Shown here: positions 17,317 through 25,790 of the stretch, in pieces | Position numbering within the stretch: the first letter of the stretch is position 1 | Layout: the number at the start of each line of letters is the position of its first letter | Program-made: the position numbers and the translations under genes | From: CAJQLB01 sp905479065 | GTDB lineage: Bacteria; Bacteroidota; Bacteroidia; Flavobacteriales; Flavobacteriaceae | Assembly (NCBI GenBank): GCA_943846735.1 | Contig: OX044364.1 | Coordinates: forward strand, 1,798,001 to 1,862,000 | Direction: 5' to 3' | DNA length: 64,000 nucleotides | The notes under the pieces: model-generated | The model's database searches: none | Told to the model about the DNA's origin: nothing | Seen by the model: the letters and a program-made list of their open reading frames with translations, nothing else

Positions 17317-19016
17317 TGGTCTTCCTCTGTCAATTTTAAAAGTTCTATTGAACCCATTATTCTCTCAACAATATCATCAGAATAAGAATCTTCCTTTTTC
17401 CATTTCAATATCACTTGTTGTAAAAGATAATCGGTTGTAAATCCTAAAATAATGTAATTAGCTTTAACCCTCTGGTCAGTGTTCTCAATTTTAAAGTCGG
17501 CCGTCCCAAATGTTTTTAATCCTTCCTGGCCATTCGGTGTAATAAACTGCTCATTTTTTGTAATAATATTCTGAACACCACTACTCTCAAACTGTTTTAA
17601 TTGTTCCTCTACGGTGGCTAATAAATCAATGCTATTAGTGCTTTCTTCATCCGAGTTTAGTTGCTGATTTTGAGATGCATTTGGGTTGAATTTTGAACTT
17701 CTCACCTCAATTTCAAAAGTAGTATTTAAATTTCCATATTTAAAGGTGACCACCTTTTTTTGATTGTCTAATTCCTCCGAAACTAGAGAAGAATCTCTTA
17801 CCAATGTTTTAGGAGTGGTCATTGTAACCCCAGGAGCTCCATACTCACTAGTAACCCACTCTTTCGCTTCCAAAAGTTGTTTACTTTGGTTACCCACAAT
17901 AGTATCATTAACATAAGTAAACCCAAAATATAATGACAAACCAACATAAACAGCAACCAGCAATAATAATGATGACACTACTGTTATCACGGTTCTTCGT
18001 TTTTTTCGTTTTTCAGCAAGTGCTTCTTGAAACTTTAGGTCTGCTAGCAATTCTTCCTCCGTAGGTTCCGGTAATGCTTGTCGTACTTGATCAAGCTCAG
18101 TATCAATGGTATTTCTATCAAGTTGAGCCAATGCAATATCTGGTTTTGATTTTGCGAATTTCACCAAATCGGCACGTTTTAAAATAGTTTCAATATTCTT
18201 GATGTCTTCTTTACTGAGATCTATTTTATTTCCTTCTCTTAATAGCTTAATTCGATTAATAAGCTGATCAGTGGTGCTTTCGAGAGCGCGATCATATACT
18301 TTTTCATCTAAATACGTTCTAATAATTTGAGTTAAATCAGAATAATAAGCTTTAATTTCATTGTTTTGTAAATAGCTTGAATCATCTAAAACTTTCAATG
18401 CTAATTTAGCACGTTCGTAGGGGGGTAATAAAGCTGCTTTCTCCTCCTCTGTTAAAGGTTTTGATTTCCATATAAACCAATACAAAAGAAATACAACCAG
18501 ACCCAAAAGCATTAACACCACTAAAAAATATAACCCCCAATTACTCGGACTTTTAGACACTTGTACGATGGGTTTGATATCGTATAAGCCTTGCTTCGTG
18601 GTATCAACAACAATGTTGTTTACATCAACTTGAAGAGAATCTGTAAAAAATTCATAATCACCAATTACTACTTTTTGTCTGGGAATGGTGTAGGTCCCTG
18701 AATCAAATTGAGTGAGACCATATTCTTTTACAAGTCTAAATCTATCTTTCATTTTTGTAGCGATCACCTGATAGGACTCGATCATTTCAAGAGGCAAAAA
18801 AGTTTGGCCTTCAGGAAACACGACCAGGCTAGAAGTATCAACCTCAACTTCAATTTTATAAGACAGCTCTTGACCAATTTTAATTGACAGTGAGTCAATT
18901 TGAGCATCTATTTTTTGTGCAGATGCCCCGATAGAATGCCACAAAAAACAGATACAGAAAAAGACAAATCTGAAACTTTTATTATTTAAGGTGTTTAATC
19001 TTGTGTTACTATGCAT
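17313..19016 (-). CDS. Large BatD-like membrane protein with two TM segments and an extra C-terminal domain
   Basis: A 567-residue protein between the DUF58 and batA genes. Visible parts: signal peptide (cut near ASAQ, residue 34), an Ig-like N-terminal domain (about 35-135) resembling BatD, a TM helix (about 160-183), a charged helical region (about 190-335, with LPPYERAKLALKVLDD and TTDQLINRIKLL) like cytoplasmic parts of BatD/DUF4381 proteins, a second TM helix (about 342-365), and about 200 residues of mixed alpha/beta sequence. The second TM would put the last domain back outside the cytoplasm. That domain ends like PsbP/DcrB-type proteins (LQQVILKWKKED, then a final helix), a weak resemblance only. 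Shorter proteins without this extension are more usual at this locus. Confidence 0.75.
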   Translation of the reverse strand: MHSNTRLNTLNNKSFRFVFFCICFLWHSIGASAQKIDAQIDSLSIKIGQELSYKIEVEVDTSSLVVFPEGQTFLPLEMIESYQVIATKMKDRFRLVKEYGLTQFDSGTYTIPRQKVVIGDYEFFTDSLQVDVNNIVVDTTKQGLYDIKPIVQVSKSPSNWGLYFLVVLMLLGLVVFLLYWFIWKSKPLTEEEKAALLPPYERAKLALKVLDDSSYLQNNEIKAYYSDLTQIIRTYLDEKVYDRALESTTDQLINRIKLLREGNKIDLSKEDIKNIETILKRADLVKFAKSKPDIALAQLDRNTIDTELDQVRQALPEPTEEELLADLKFQEALAEKRKKRRTVITVVSSLLLLVAVYVGLSLYFGFTYVNDTIVGNQSKQLLEAKEWVTSEYGAPGVTMTTPKTLVRDSSLVSEELDNQKKVVTFKYGNLNTTFEIEVRSSKFNPNASQNQQLNSDEESTNSIDLLATVEEQLKQFESSGVQNIITKNEQFITPNGQEGLKTFGTADFKIENTDQRVKANYIILGFTTDYLLQQVILKWKKEDSYSDDIVERIMGSIELLKLTEEDQ

Positions 19017-19024
19017 CTCCTTGA

Positions 19025-19900
19025 TTATCCTCTTCTTTTAAAATATCCTAGTAGTTTCTTTACATAACTTTCATCTACTCTGCAATCAATAACTCCAGCG
19101 CCAGATTTAGTAAAACTATCTTTATAATAAGCAACTCTATCCTCATAGAATTTTGCATAATTTGCTCGTACTTTCTTCGAACCTGTATGAACCAATAACT
19201 GCTTTCCGGTTTCTTCATCCTGCATTTGCACCATTCCTAAATTAGGGATGGCAACTTCATGCTTATCATAAATTCTAATCCCTGTGACGTCATGACGTTT
19301 AGAGGCAATTTTCAACGTATGTTGGTACTCATCAGTGATAAAATCACTTAATACAAAAACAATGGCCTTTTTCTTCATGACACTAGATAAGAACTTCAGT
19401 GCTTCAGCAAAATTAGTACGCCTACTTTTAGGATTGAATTCGATTAATTCACGAATAATTCGCAATACATGAGATCTTCCTTTCTTCGGTGGAACATATA
19501 ATTCAATGATATCGGAAAATAGTATCAATCCTATTTTATCATTGTTCTGAGTCGCTGAAAACGCTAAAGTTGCTGCAATTTCAGTAATGACTTCACTTTT
19601 AAATTGCTTCTCAGTACCAAAGAACTCAGATCCTGAAATATCAACCATAAGCATCATGGTTAATTCTCGTTCTTCTTCAAATACTTTTATATGCGGTTCA
19701 TTAGTTCTTGCCGTGACATTCCAATCGATATTTCTAACATCATCCCCGTATTGATATTGACGTACCTCACTAAAAGTCATTCCTCGTCCTTTAAAGGTGG
19801 AATGATATTCTCCTCCAAATATGTGATCAGACAAACGCCTTGTCTTAATCTCAATTTTTCTTACTTTTTTTAGTAATTCTTTCGTATTCATGGTATTCAA
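19025..19900 (-). CDS. DUF58 domain protein
   Basis: A 291-residue cytoplasmic protein with the DUF58 core GDDVRNIDWNVTARTNEPHI followed by a VWA-like fold (MMLMVDISGSEFFGT). DUF58 proteins accompany MoxR ATPases and VWA proteins in nearly all such operons and are thought to take part in the same complex; their biochemical activity is unknown. A second ATG three codons in is an alternative start. The gene follows moxR after 49 nt and precedes the BatD-like gene by 8 nt. Confidence 0.93.
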   Translation of the reverse strand: MNTMNTKELLKKVRKIEIKTRRLSDHIFGGEYHSTFKGRGMTFSEVRQYQYGDDVRNIDWNVTARTNEPHIKVFEEERELTMMLMVDISGSEFFGTEKQFKSEVITEIAATLAFSATQNNDKIGLILFSDIIELYVPPKKGRSHVLRIIRELIEFNPKSRRTNFAEALKFLSSVMKKKAIVFVLSDFITDEYQHTLKIASKRHDVTGIRIYDKHEVAIPNLGMVQMQDEETGKQLLVHTGSKKVRANYAKFYEDRVAYYKDSFTKSGAGVIDCRVDESYVKKLLGYFKRRG

Positions 19901-19949
19901 TCAACAATAATCAGCGAACATTCAATTCTCCGTGACAAAAGACAAGCTG

Positions 19950-20951
19950 TTAAGGCACCTCAATTTTATTGATAATTTTATTGATGATGTCTTCAGAAGA
20001 GACGTCTTCGGCTTCTGCCTCATATGTAATTCCAATTCTGTGACGAAGTACATCGTGAACCACCGCACGAACATCTTCTGGTATGACGTAACCTCTGCGC
20101 TTTATAAAGGCATAACATTTTGCTGCTGTAGCCAAATTAATACTCCCTCTTGGAGAGGCGCCAAAAGAAATTAATGGTTTTAAATCTGAAAGTTCATACT
20201 TCTCAGGATAACGGGTTGCAAAAATAATATCTAAGATGTACTTTTCAATTTTCTCATCCATATATACCTCTCTAACCGCATGTTGCGCTTTGATAATTTG
20301 TTTCACAGAAACCACTGGATTCACCTGCTCGAAAGCTCCTTTCAAATTGGCTCTTACAATTAATTGTTCGTCAGACATCTTTGGATAATCTATGACTGTT
20401 TTAAGCATAAATCGATCGACCTGTGCTTCTGGCAATGGATAAGTTCCTTCTTGTTCTACCGGGTTTTGTGTAGCCATCACCAAGAAAGGTTTATCTAAAA
20501 TAAACGTCTCATCTCCGATGGTTACTTGCTTTTCTTGCATAGCTTCTAACAAAGCAGACTGTACTTTAGCAGGTGCTCTATTAATCTCATCTGCCAAAAC
20601 AAAATTTGCAAACACTGGTCCTTTTTTTATGGTAAAGTCATTCTCCTTAATATTATAAATCAGCGTCCCTACCACGTCTGCAGGCAACAAATCTGGAGTA
20701 AATTGAATTCTGTTAAAACTGGCGTCAACTGCTTTAGACAAGGTGTTGATTGCTAATGTTTTCGCAAGGCCTGGAACACCTTCTAATAAAATATGCCCTT
20801 GACCCAAAAGACCAATAAGAAGACGTTCAATCATGTGTTTTTGACCCACAATAACCTTATTCATTTCAAGGGTCAACAAATCAACAAAAGCGCTTTCTTT
20901 CTCAATTTTCTCACTAATTGCTTTAATATCAATTGTTCCTGTTTCTTCCAT
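19950..20951 (-). CDS. MoxR family AAA+ ATPase
   Basis: A 333-residue AAA+ ATPase. Walker A is LEGVPGLAKTLAIN (about residues 57-70), Walker B is VLADEINRAPAKVQSAL, and sensor 1 is the PFLVMATQNP segment. MoxR ATPases act as chaperone-like partners of VWA proteins, probably helping maturation or assembly of the Bat complex. It is the first gene of the eight-gene operon. A perfect 11-bp inverted repeat lies 37 nt upstream of its start. Confidence 0.95.
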   Translation of the reverse strand: MEETGTIDIKAISEKIEKESAFVDLLTLEMNKVIVGQKHMIERLLIGLLGQGHILLEGVPGLAKTLAINTLSKAVDASFNRIQFTPDLLPADVVGTLIYNIKENDFTIKKGPVFANFVLADEINRAPAKVQSALLEAMQEKQVTIGDETFILDKPFLVMATQNPVEQEGTYPLPEAQVDRFMLKTVIDYPKMSDEQLIVRANLKGAFEQVNPVVSVKQIIKAQHAVREVYMDEKIEKYILDIIFATRYPEKYELSDLKPLISFGASPRGSINLATAAKCYAFIKRRGYVIPEDVRAVVHDVLRHRIGITYEAEAEDVSSEDIINKIINKIEVP

Positions 20952-20987
20952 TATAATTTAATTTTTTGAAGCGTAAATATCACTTAC

Positions 20988-21017
20988 ATATTTTAACATC
21001 GCAAATTGTTAAAATAT
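20988..21017. promoter_or_regulatory. 11-bp inverted repeat between the bat operon and aldo/keto reductase gene
   Basis: ATATTTTAACA and TGTTAAAATAT are perfect inverted copies separated by TCGCAAAT. The site lies 37 bp from the moxR start and 99 bp from the divergent reductase start, a good place for an operator. The A+T-rich arms raise the chance of coincidence. Confidence 0.4.
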
Positions 21018-21115
21018 TTGATGACCTACTGTTAATAATTGGTTAAAAAATAAGCTTTCGTAAAGCTATTTTACAGTTTTCTTTTCTATTTTTAAGAGGA
21101 CAAATCTACAGGCAC

Positions 21116-21988
21116 ATGTCAAAAACTCTGTTTTCAAAAATTATCGCTGGGACCATGAACTGGGGTCAATGGTCTAAATCGTTTAATACGAAAGAGATAG
21201 CTTCCATGATTGTTACCTGTATTAATCATGATATTACTACTTTTGATCATGCCGATATTTATGGTAGCTACACCACAGAATCAGATTTTGGAACTGCGTT
21301 TAAACACAGTGGTATTTCAAGACAAAAACTTCAATTGATATCCAAATGTGGTATTGCCCATGTCAGCCCAAACAGACCTCACAACCTGAAGCATTATAAT
21401 TACCGTAAAAAGTATATTATTACTTCTGTTGAAACCTCATTAAAAAATCTAAAAACAGATTATTTAGATGCGCTCCTTTTACACAGACCTAGCCCATTAA
21501 TGAACCCTCACGAAGTTATGGAAGCTGTCGCTAAATTAGGACAAGAAGGCAAAATTAAAGCCTTTGGAGTTTCAAATTTCACCCCTTCACAAGTAACGCT
21601 TATTGCTAGTGAAGTCCCTATTGAAATAAATCAAATTGAGTTTTCTGTAACCGAGTACAGTGCCTTACATAATGGTGCTTTAGATCAAATGATTGTTGAT
21701 AATATCACGCCCATGGCTTGGTCTCCACTCGGTGCTGTATTTAAGAGCTCAACAGCTCAGACTAAAAGAGTTCATAAATGTCTTGACGTTTTAACCTCCA
21801 AATACAATGTCACAAAAGATCAATTATTATTAGCATGGATTTTAAAACATCCTGCACAAATTCATCCAGTCATTGGAACCACCACTAAAGAAAGAGTAAT
21901 CGCTGCCAATAATGCCACAACAATTGAACTTGAACTAGAAGATTGGTTTGCATTATTGATAGCAAGTCAAGGGCATAAAGTCCCTTAA
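21116..21988 (+). CDS. Aldo/keto reductase family oxidoreductase
   Basis: A 290-residue TIM-barrel enzyme of the YdhF-like AKR type. Catalytic elements are visible: TFDHADIYGSY near residues 42-52 with the Asp and Tyr, SKCGI with the Lys, and LLLHRPSP with the His. The C-terminal IGTTTKERV forms part of the NADP phosphate-binding site. It reduces carbonyl compounds with NADPH; the substrate is unknown. A gap of 11 nt to the SDR gene downstream indicates an operon of two oxidoreductases. Confidence 0.92.
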   Translation: MSKTLFSKIIAGTMNWGQWSKSFNTKEIASMIVTCINHDITTFDHADIYGSYTTESDFGTAFKHSGISRQKLQLISKCGIAHVSPNRPHNLKHYNYRKKYIITSVETSLKNLKTDYLDALLLHRPSPLMNPHEVMEAVAKLGQEGKIKAFGVSNFTPSQVTLIASEVPIEINQIEFSVTEYSALHNGALDQMIVDNITPMAWSPLGAVFKSSTAQTKRVHKCLDVLTSKYNVTKDQLLLAWILKHPAQIHPVIGTTTKERVIAANNATTIELELEDWFALLIASQGHKVP

Positions 21989-21999
21989 AACTAAAAACA

Positions 22000-22755
22000 A
22001 TGAACAATACAAAAACAGCGCTAATTACAGGAGCTACGAGTGGTATCGGTCAAGCCACAGCACGTATATTCGCACAACACGGCATACAATTAATTATCTG
22101 TGGAAGGCGTCAAGAGCGTCTAGACGCCTTATCGAAAGAACTTTCAGAATTTACAACTGTGACATCTTTAAAGTTTGATGTACGCGACAAATACGAAGTT
22201 TTTAAAGCCATAGGATCGTTATCAACTTCTTTTCAACATATTGACATCTTAATAAATAATGCTGGAAATGCACATGGCTTAGATTTTATTCAAGACGGCA
22301 GTTTAGAAGATTGGGATGCCATGATGGATATCAACGTCAAAGGGCTACTTTACGTGAGTAAAGCAATCATCCCTCAAATGACCAAACGACAGTCTGGTCA
22401 CATTGTCAATATCGGTTCTTCAGCAGGGAAGGAAGTTTATCCAAAAGGTAATGTCTATTGTGCTAGTAAGCACGCAGTTATTGCAATTACAGATGGTATG
22501 CGTATCGATTTAAATCCATTTGGCATTAAAGTAACAGCAATTAATCCGGGCTTGGTTGAAACAGAATTTTCAGAGGTTCGTTTTAAAGGAGACCCTAAAG
22601 CAAAACAAGTTTACAAAGGCTACAAGGCCCTTCAAGCCATCGATATAGCAGAAATAATTCATTTCGCCATTACGCGACCGGCTCATGTCGCTATTGCAGA
22701 TCTCTTGGTTTTTCCAACAGCCCAGGCTAATAGTATTACGGTGAAAAAAAATTAA
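22000..22755 (+). CDS. Short-chain dehydrogenase/reductase, YdfG-like
   Basis: A 251-residue classical SDR. TGATSGIGQATA (about residues 9-20) binds the cofactor, CGRRQERL suggests NADP preference, NNAG and GSSAGKEVYPKGNVYCASKH contain the catalytic Ser-Tyr-x3-Lys set, and INPGLVETEF follows. The layout is close to YdfG-type serine/3-hydroxy-acid dehydrogenases. It lies directly after the aldo/keto reductase gene, so the two may act on related substrates, but nothing in the sequence fixes which. Confidence 0.93.
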   Translation: MNNTKTALITGATSGIGQATARIFAQHGIQLIICGRRQERLDALSKELSEFTTVTSLKFDVRDKYEVFKAIGSLSTSFQHIDILINNAGNAHGLDFIQDGSLEDWDAMMDINVKGLLYVSKAIIPQMTKRQSGHIVNIGSSAGKEVYPKGNVYCASKHAVIAITDGMRIDLNPFGIKVTAINPGLVETEFSEVRFKGDPKAKQVYKGYKALQAIDIAEIIHFAITRPAHVAIADLLVFPTAQANSITVKKN

Positions 22756-22786
22756 GTTGACCTATTTTGATTAGCGAAAAGAACTT

Positions 22787-23920
22787 ATGATAAATAAACG
22801 CCTACTCATCAAACACTTACTTGCTCATAATGATGAGAACAGCTTCTATGATAAAAAAAGAAAAATAACCTTAAGCTACAAAGAAGGTAAAGCCAAATTT
22901 TTAAAGCATATTTGTGCCTTATCAAATAGCAATCCTAACAATAATTCTTATATCATTATTGGTGTTGACGATGAGGACAATCACATTGTTGGTGTTGATT
23001 TTTTTGACGATAGTAAAATTCAAAATTTAATCAATGCTTACTTAGAACATCCTCCTGTTGTTAACTATGAAAACATCCCATTCCCTCACCTTTCTAATGA
23101 TAAGGTCGTTGGTTTAGTGACCATTAGAGCCATCAATAAGATCACTTCCTTAAGGCGCAATATTTGGAAATATCAAGCCCATTCAGTCTTTTTTAGAGAG
23201 GGTAGTATGAGCATGCCAAACAACAAACAACTTGATTTGAAAGATACCAATTCAAGTACTGTTTCCGCGATTGAAAATCATGCACAAAACAATATAGAAC
23301 ACACCTTAGATGGGGTGTTTGATTTCTTAAAATCACGCCAAGACTTTGCGCCACAATACAAAGTATTTAAAGAATATTTTGTGCTTTGCTGGTCAGGCCT
23401 AGAAAAAAAAAATAAACATCAAAATTACTATTCCCGTGTTGATATTGCCCTTATTAATGAACAGGTTCGGCTATTTTTTTCAACCCTTGATGAAGTCACA
23501 ATTACCTATGATGACAACACCTTTAGCATCATAGAATATGTGAACCTTGGGTTACAAGGAGCAAACAAATATTGCCAACTTGAAGAAACTTTAATCAATT
23601 TTAATAACAACGCTTCTTATACTATAAAGACCAAATTACTCTTCATCCCACCACAGTATGACAAAAAGATATTACATCACGTATACAACAGCAATAACGC
23701 ACTCCTTGAGCAACTAAAAATCGATGCTCCTTTGAACAACCATCAAGAATTTGATTTAAAGAATTTACCCGTCACCTATTTAATATGCCATCTTCACGGC
23801 TTTGACGACGCTATTAGCAAACTTGAAATAGCAAAACCTTTTCTAAAAAAATACAGTTTAGAGGTTTACCAATTATACAAAGAAGCCACGAGGATTTTAC
23901 GTAAAATTAAATACAGTTAA
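22787..23920 (+). CDS. AlbA_2 (Schlafen-type) domain protein
   Basis: A 377-residue protein. Residues 15-140 follow the AlbA_2 pattern: an acidic/Lys start (KITLSYKEGKAKFLKHICAL), then NNNSYIIIGVDDEDNHIVGV, and a VFFREGS end-strand. AlbA_2 domains occur in putative DNA/RNA-binding regulators and Schlafen-like proteins. The usual glycine-rich loop before YIIIGVDD is replaced by Asn-rich sequence (NSNPNNNS). The remaining ~230 residues match nothing I recognise and lack a helix-turn-helix motif. It is 31 nt after the SDR gene and probably the last gene of that operon, followed by a hairpin terminator. Confidence 0.75.
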   Translation: MINKRLLIKHLLAHNDENSFYDKKRKITLSYKEGKAKFLKHICALSNSNPNNNSYIIIGVDDEDNHIVGVDFFDDSKIQNLINAYLEHPPVVNYENIPFPHLSNDKVVGLVTIRAINKITSLRRNIWKYQAHSVFFREGSMSMPNNKQLDLKDTNSSTVSAIENHAQNNIEHTLDGVFDFLKSRQDFAPQYKVFKEYFVLCWSGLEKKNKHQNYYSRVDIALINEQVRLFFSTLDEVTITYDDNTFSIIEYVNLGLQGANKYCQLEETLINFNNNASYTIKTKLLFIPPQYDKKILHHVYNSNNALLEQLKIDAPLNNHQEFDLKNLPVTYLICHLHGFDDAISKLEIAKPFLKKYSLEVYQLYKEATRILRKIKYS

Positions 23921-23928
23921 GTTTAAAA

Positions 23929-23957
23929 AAAACCGTTTCCCGAAAGAAACGGCTTTG
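23929..23957 (+). terminator. Hairpin terminator after the AlbA_2 gene
   Basis: CCGTTTC and GAAACGG form a 7-bp stem around a 6-nt loop, preceded by an A-run and followed by CTTT. The U-tract is short, so termination may be incomplete. Confidence 0.6.
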
Positions 23958-24172
23958 ACTGCTTTCTAAAACAACTATTTAAATGATGGTTAATCAAGAT
24001 AAACCAATATAAGAACGCGACTATTTATACAGTCTTTGAAATTATGTATTACTTTTCAAAGCCTTCCGCGATATGTAAAAGATAAAATTTTATCGTATGA
24101 AAATAATTCATCATGGTTTTTACACTCTATAAAGAACTGAATTAAAAATTAAAAAAAGTAATTTAAAAAGTC

Positions 24173-24273
24173 ATACCGTAGTTTCCCGCAATGACAACTT
24201 ACTCGTAATAAGAGTATTAAATTATGTGCAAACAATGGTAAATCAATACCATAACTATGAGAAACTACGGTAT
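24173..24273. repeat. 13-bp inverted repeat enclosing two small hairpins
   Basis: ATACCGTAGTTTC (24173-24185) is perfectly repeated in inverted orientation as GAAACTACGGTAT (24261-24273). Between the arms lie two smaller hairpins: TACTC/GAGTA (24200-24216) and ATGGTA/TACCAT (24235-24252). The right arm directly abuts the TTTG of the probable promoter. It could be a pair of operator half-sites for looping, a folded RNA with a three-way junction, or a remnant of a small mobile repeat. Confidence 0.6.
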
Positions 24274-24301
24274 TTGGTAATTACAACTGCTATTAATTTT
24301 G
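24273..24301 (+). promoter_or_regulatory. Promoter of the membrane-anchored regulator gene
   Basis: TTTG (24273-24276) and TAATTTTG (24294-24301, exact TAnnTTTG) are separated by 17 nt, slightly shorter than the usual 19-21. Transcription would start near 24307, leaving a 5' leader of about 29 nt. The element overlaps the right arm of the 13-bp inverted repeat. Confidence 0.45.
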
Positions 24302-24335
24302 AATTGTTTATTATTGCCTTAATTCATCCAAAAAA

Positions 24336-25712
24336 ATGAGAAAAATAGTAATTTTATTATTGTATTTATCAAGTTTTTTATCATTCTCACAAATGGAGAG
24401 TGGACTAAGAGATACTAAAAAATTTGGTTTTTGGGATAATCAAAATAGTGAACCTGTAATTATTTTAAATGATTCCACAATATACATAGGTCTTGAAAAA
24501 AGTAAATTATTTTTTGAACCACTAGACTTAGATGACTCCAAATTGAATGAATTAATCCCCTTGACTGTAAAAGATACGACTTATTTGGTAGAGCAAAGTG
24601 GAGGTGTCGTAGTTAAGTACATTGATCGTACTTTTACCCGAATTGATAAATCATTCACTCACCACAACCAATATAACAGTATTCCCTTTGTATTTAATGA
24701 CGAAATCTACCTGCTTGGAGGAAGTGGGCTATTTATTCATAAAAATATTTTAATTCGTTATGATTTTCAAGAAAAAGAATGGTTTCGCACACCTACTTTT
24801 GGTGATATTCCTAATATTATTAGGGGTCACTACCTGCACATAAAAATTAACAATGATCTTTATTTAGTGGCTTCTGAAGGTAATTCTGCATATATGGAGG
24901 GTGTGAAAGATGACAGCTGGTTTGTCTATCGAATGAATTTAACTTCTATGAATTTTTTTAAATTAGGTCGTCTTAATATCGAACTTTATAATATTGCTCG
25001 CTACACCCACAGAAATTTATTTACTGATAAATTAATTAGTAGGACTCCTACTCCCTATTTAAATATATATGACTTTAAGAATAATAACTATGCTACGATA
25101 GATAATAATAACATTCCTGTATTTCGGGAAGACACCAATATTATACATATTGAGGAGAATACCATGTTAGCCATCCAACAAAAAAGGAGTATTGCTAAAG
25201 ATAATTTATATTACAAATATTTTGATAGTGACATATACATTCAAAATAGTGAAAAACACCCTATTTATATTGAAAATAATGCGGTATTATATTATAACAT
25301 AGGGGCTAGTTTGGCTATTATTATATTACTTTTATTTTTGGGCCACCTTCTCAAAAAATGGCACAAAAACTTCAATCTCGTTACTCTCAACACTAAAACA
25401 AAAACAATAAAATATAAAGGCAACTACATTACTAAATTTGATGGTGTTGAATTAGATTTATTAATCAAAATTGCCAACACCAAAGGTGAATATATCTCTT
25501 ACACTGAATTATTAGACCTTTTTAAACCACATTCAGACAGTTACGAAACTTTACGAAAAAAGAGAAAACAACTGATGAGGACACTTTCTGAAAAATTTAA
25601 AGGTCTCTTAAATAATTACCATACGGATATTTTTATTTATCACTCAGACCCCATGGATAAACGTGCACGACTTATAAAACTTAACGAAGATATCATCAAA
25701 ATTATAAGTTGA
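24336..25712 (+). CDS. Membrane-spanning candidate regulator: exported sensor domain, one TM, C-terminal winged-helix domain
   Basis: A 458-residue protein. Residues 1-19 are a signal peptide. Residues 20-315 look like beta-propeller/kelch-type blades (FVFNDEIYLLGGSGLFIHKN; IKINNDLYLVASEG). Residues 319-338 form one TM helix followed by the basic KKWHK. The last ~110 residues are cytoplasmic by this topology and resemble an OmpR/PhoB-type winged helix: KFDGVELDLLIKIANTKGEY, ISYTELLDLF, a basic recognition-type helix ETLRKKRKQLMRTL, and a final strand ARLIKL. This would make it a one-component regulator with ToxR-like parts in reverse order. The domain call is from pattern only. It is transcribed alone and ends in a strong terminator. 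Confidence 0.65.
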   Translation: MRKIVILLLYLSSFLSFSQMESGLRDTKKFGFWDNQNSEPVIILNDSTIYIGLEKSKLFFEPLDLDDSKLNELIPLTVKDTTYLVEQSGGVVVKYIDRTFTRIDKSFTHHNQYNSIPFVFNDEIYLLGGSGLFIHKNILIRYDFQEKEWFRTPTFGDIPNIIRGHYLHIKINNDLYLVASEGNSAYMEGVKDDSWFVYRMNLTSMNFFKLGRLNIELYNIARYTHRNLFTDKLISRTPTPYLNIYDFKNNNYATIDNNNIPVFREDTNIIHIEENTMLAIQQKRSIAKDNLYYKYFDSDIYIQNSEKHPIYIENNAVLYYNIGASLAIIILLLFLGHLLKKWHKNFNLVTLNTKTKTIKYKGNYITKFDGVELDLLIKIANTKGEYISYTELLDLFKPHSDSYETLRKKRKQLMRTLSEKFKGLLNNYHTDIFIYHSDPMDKRARLIKLNEDIIKIIS

Positions 25713-25740
25713 GATATCTTCTTTTAAATGTTATATTCAC

Positions 25741-25778
25741 AAAAAAATGCCACATCAAAGATGTGGCATTTTTTTTTA
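25741..25778. terminator. Strong bidirectional terminator
   Basis: AATGCCACATC and GATGTGGCATT form a perfect stem with an AAA loop, flanked by long A and T runs. It sits between the convergent regulator and aldehyde dehydrogenase genes and can serve both. Confidence 0.92.
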
Positions 25779-25790
25779 CAATTAAGTTTA

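Larger units (their letters stand above)
23958..24335. other. Gene-free region rich in inverted repeats
   Basis: No coding sequence is supported in about 380 bp between the AlbA_2 gene and the candidate membrane regulator. Besides the large element at 24173-24273, it holds CTTTGAA/TTCAAAG arms (24034-24040 and 24055-24061) and the 14-bp palindrome GATAAAATTTTATC (24081-24094). The density of symmetric sequences is higher than in other spacers of the window. Confidence 0.5.

Noticed and set aside
24081..24094. 14-bp palindrome as a specific operator
   Set aside because: It is composed almost only of A and T in an A+T-rich spacer; chance is likely, so it is only mentioned within the spacer description.
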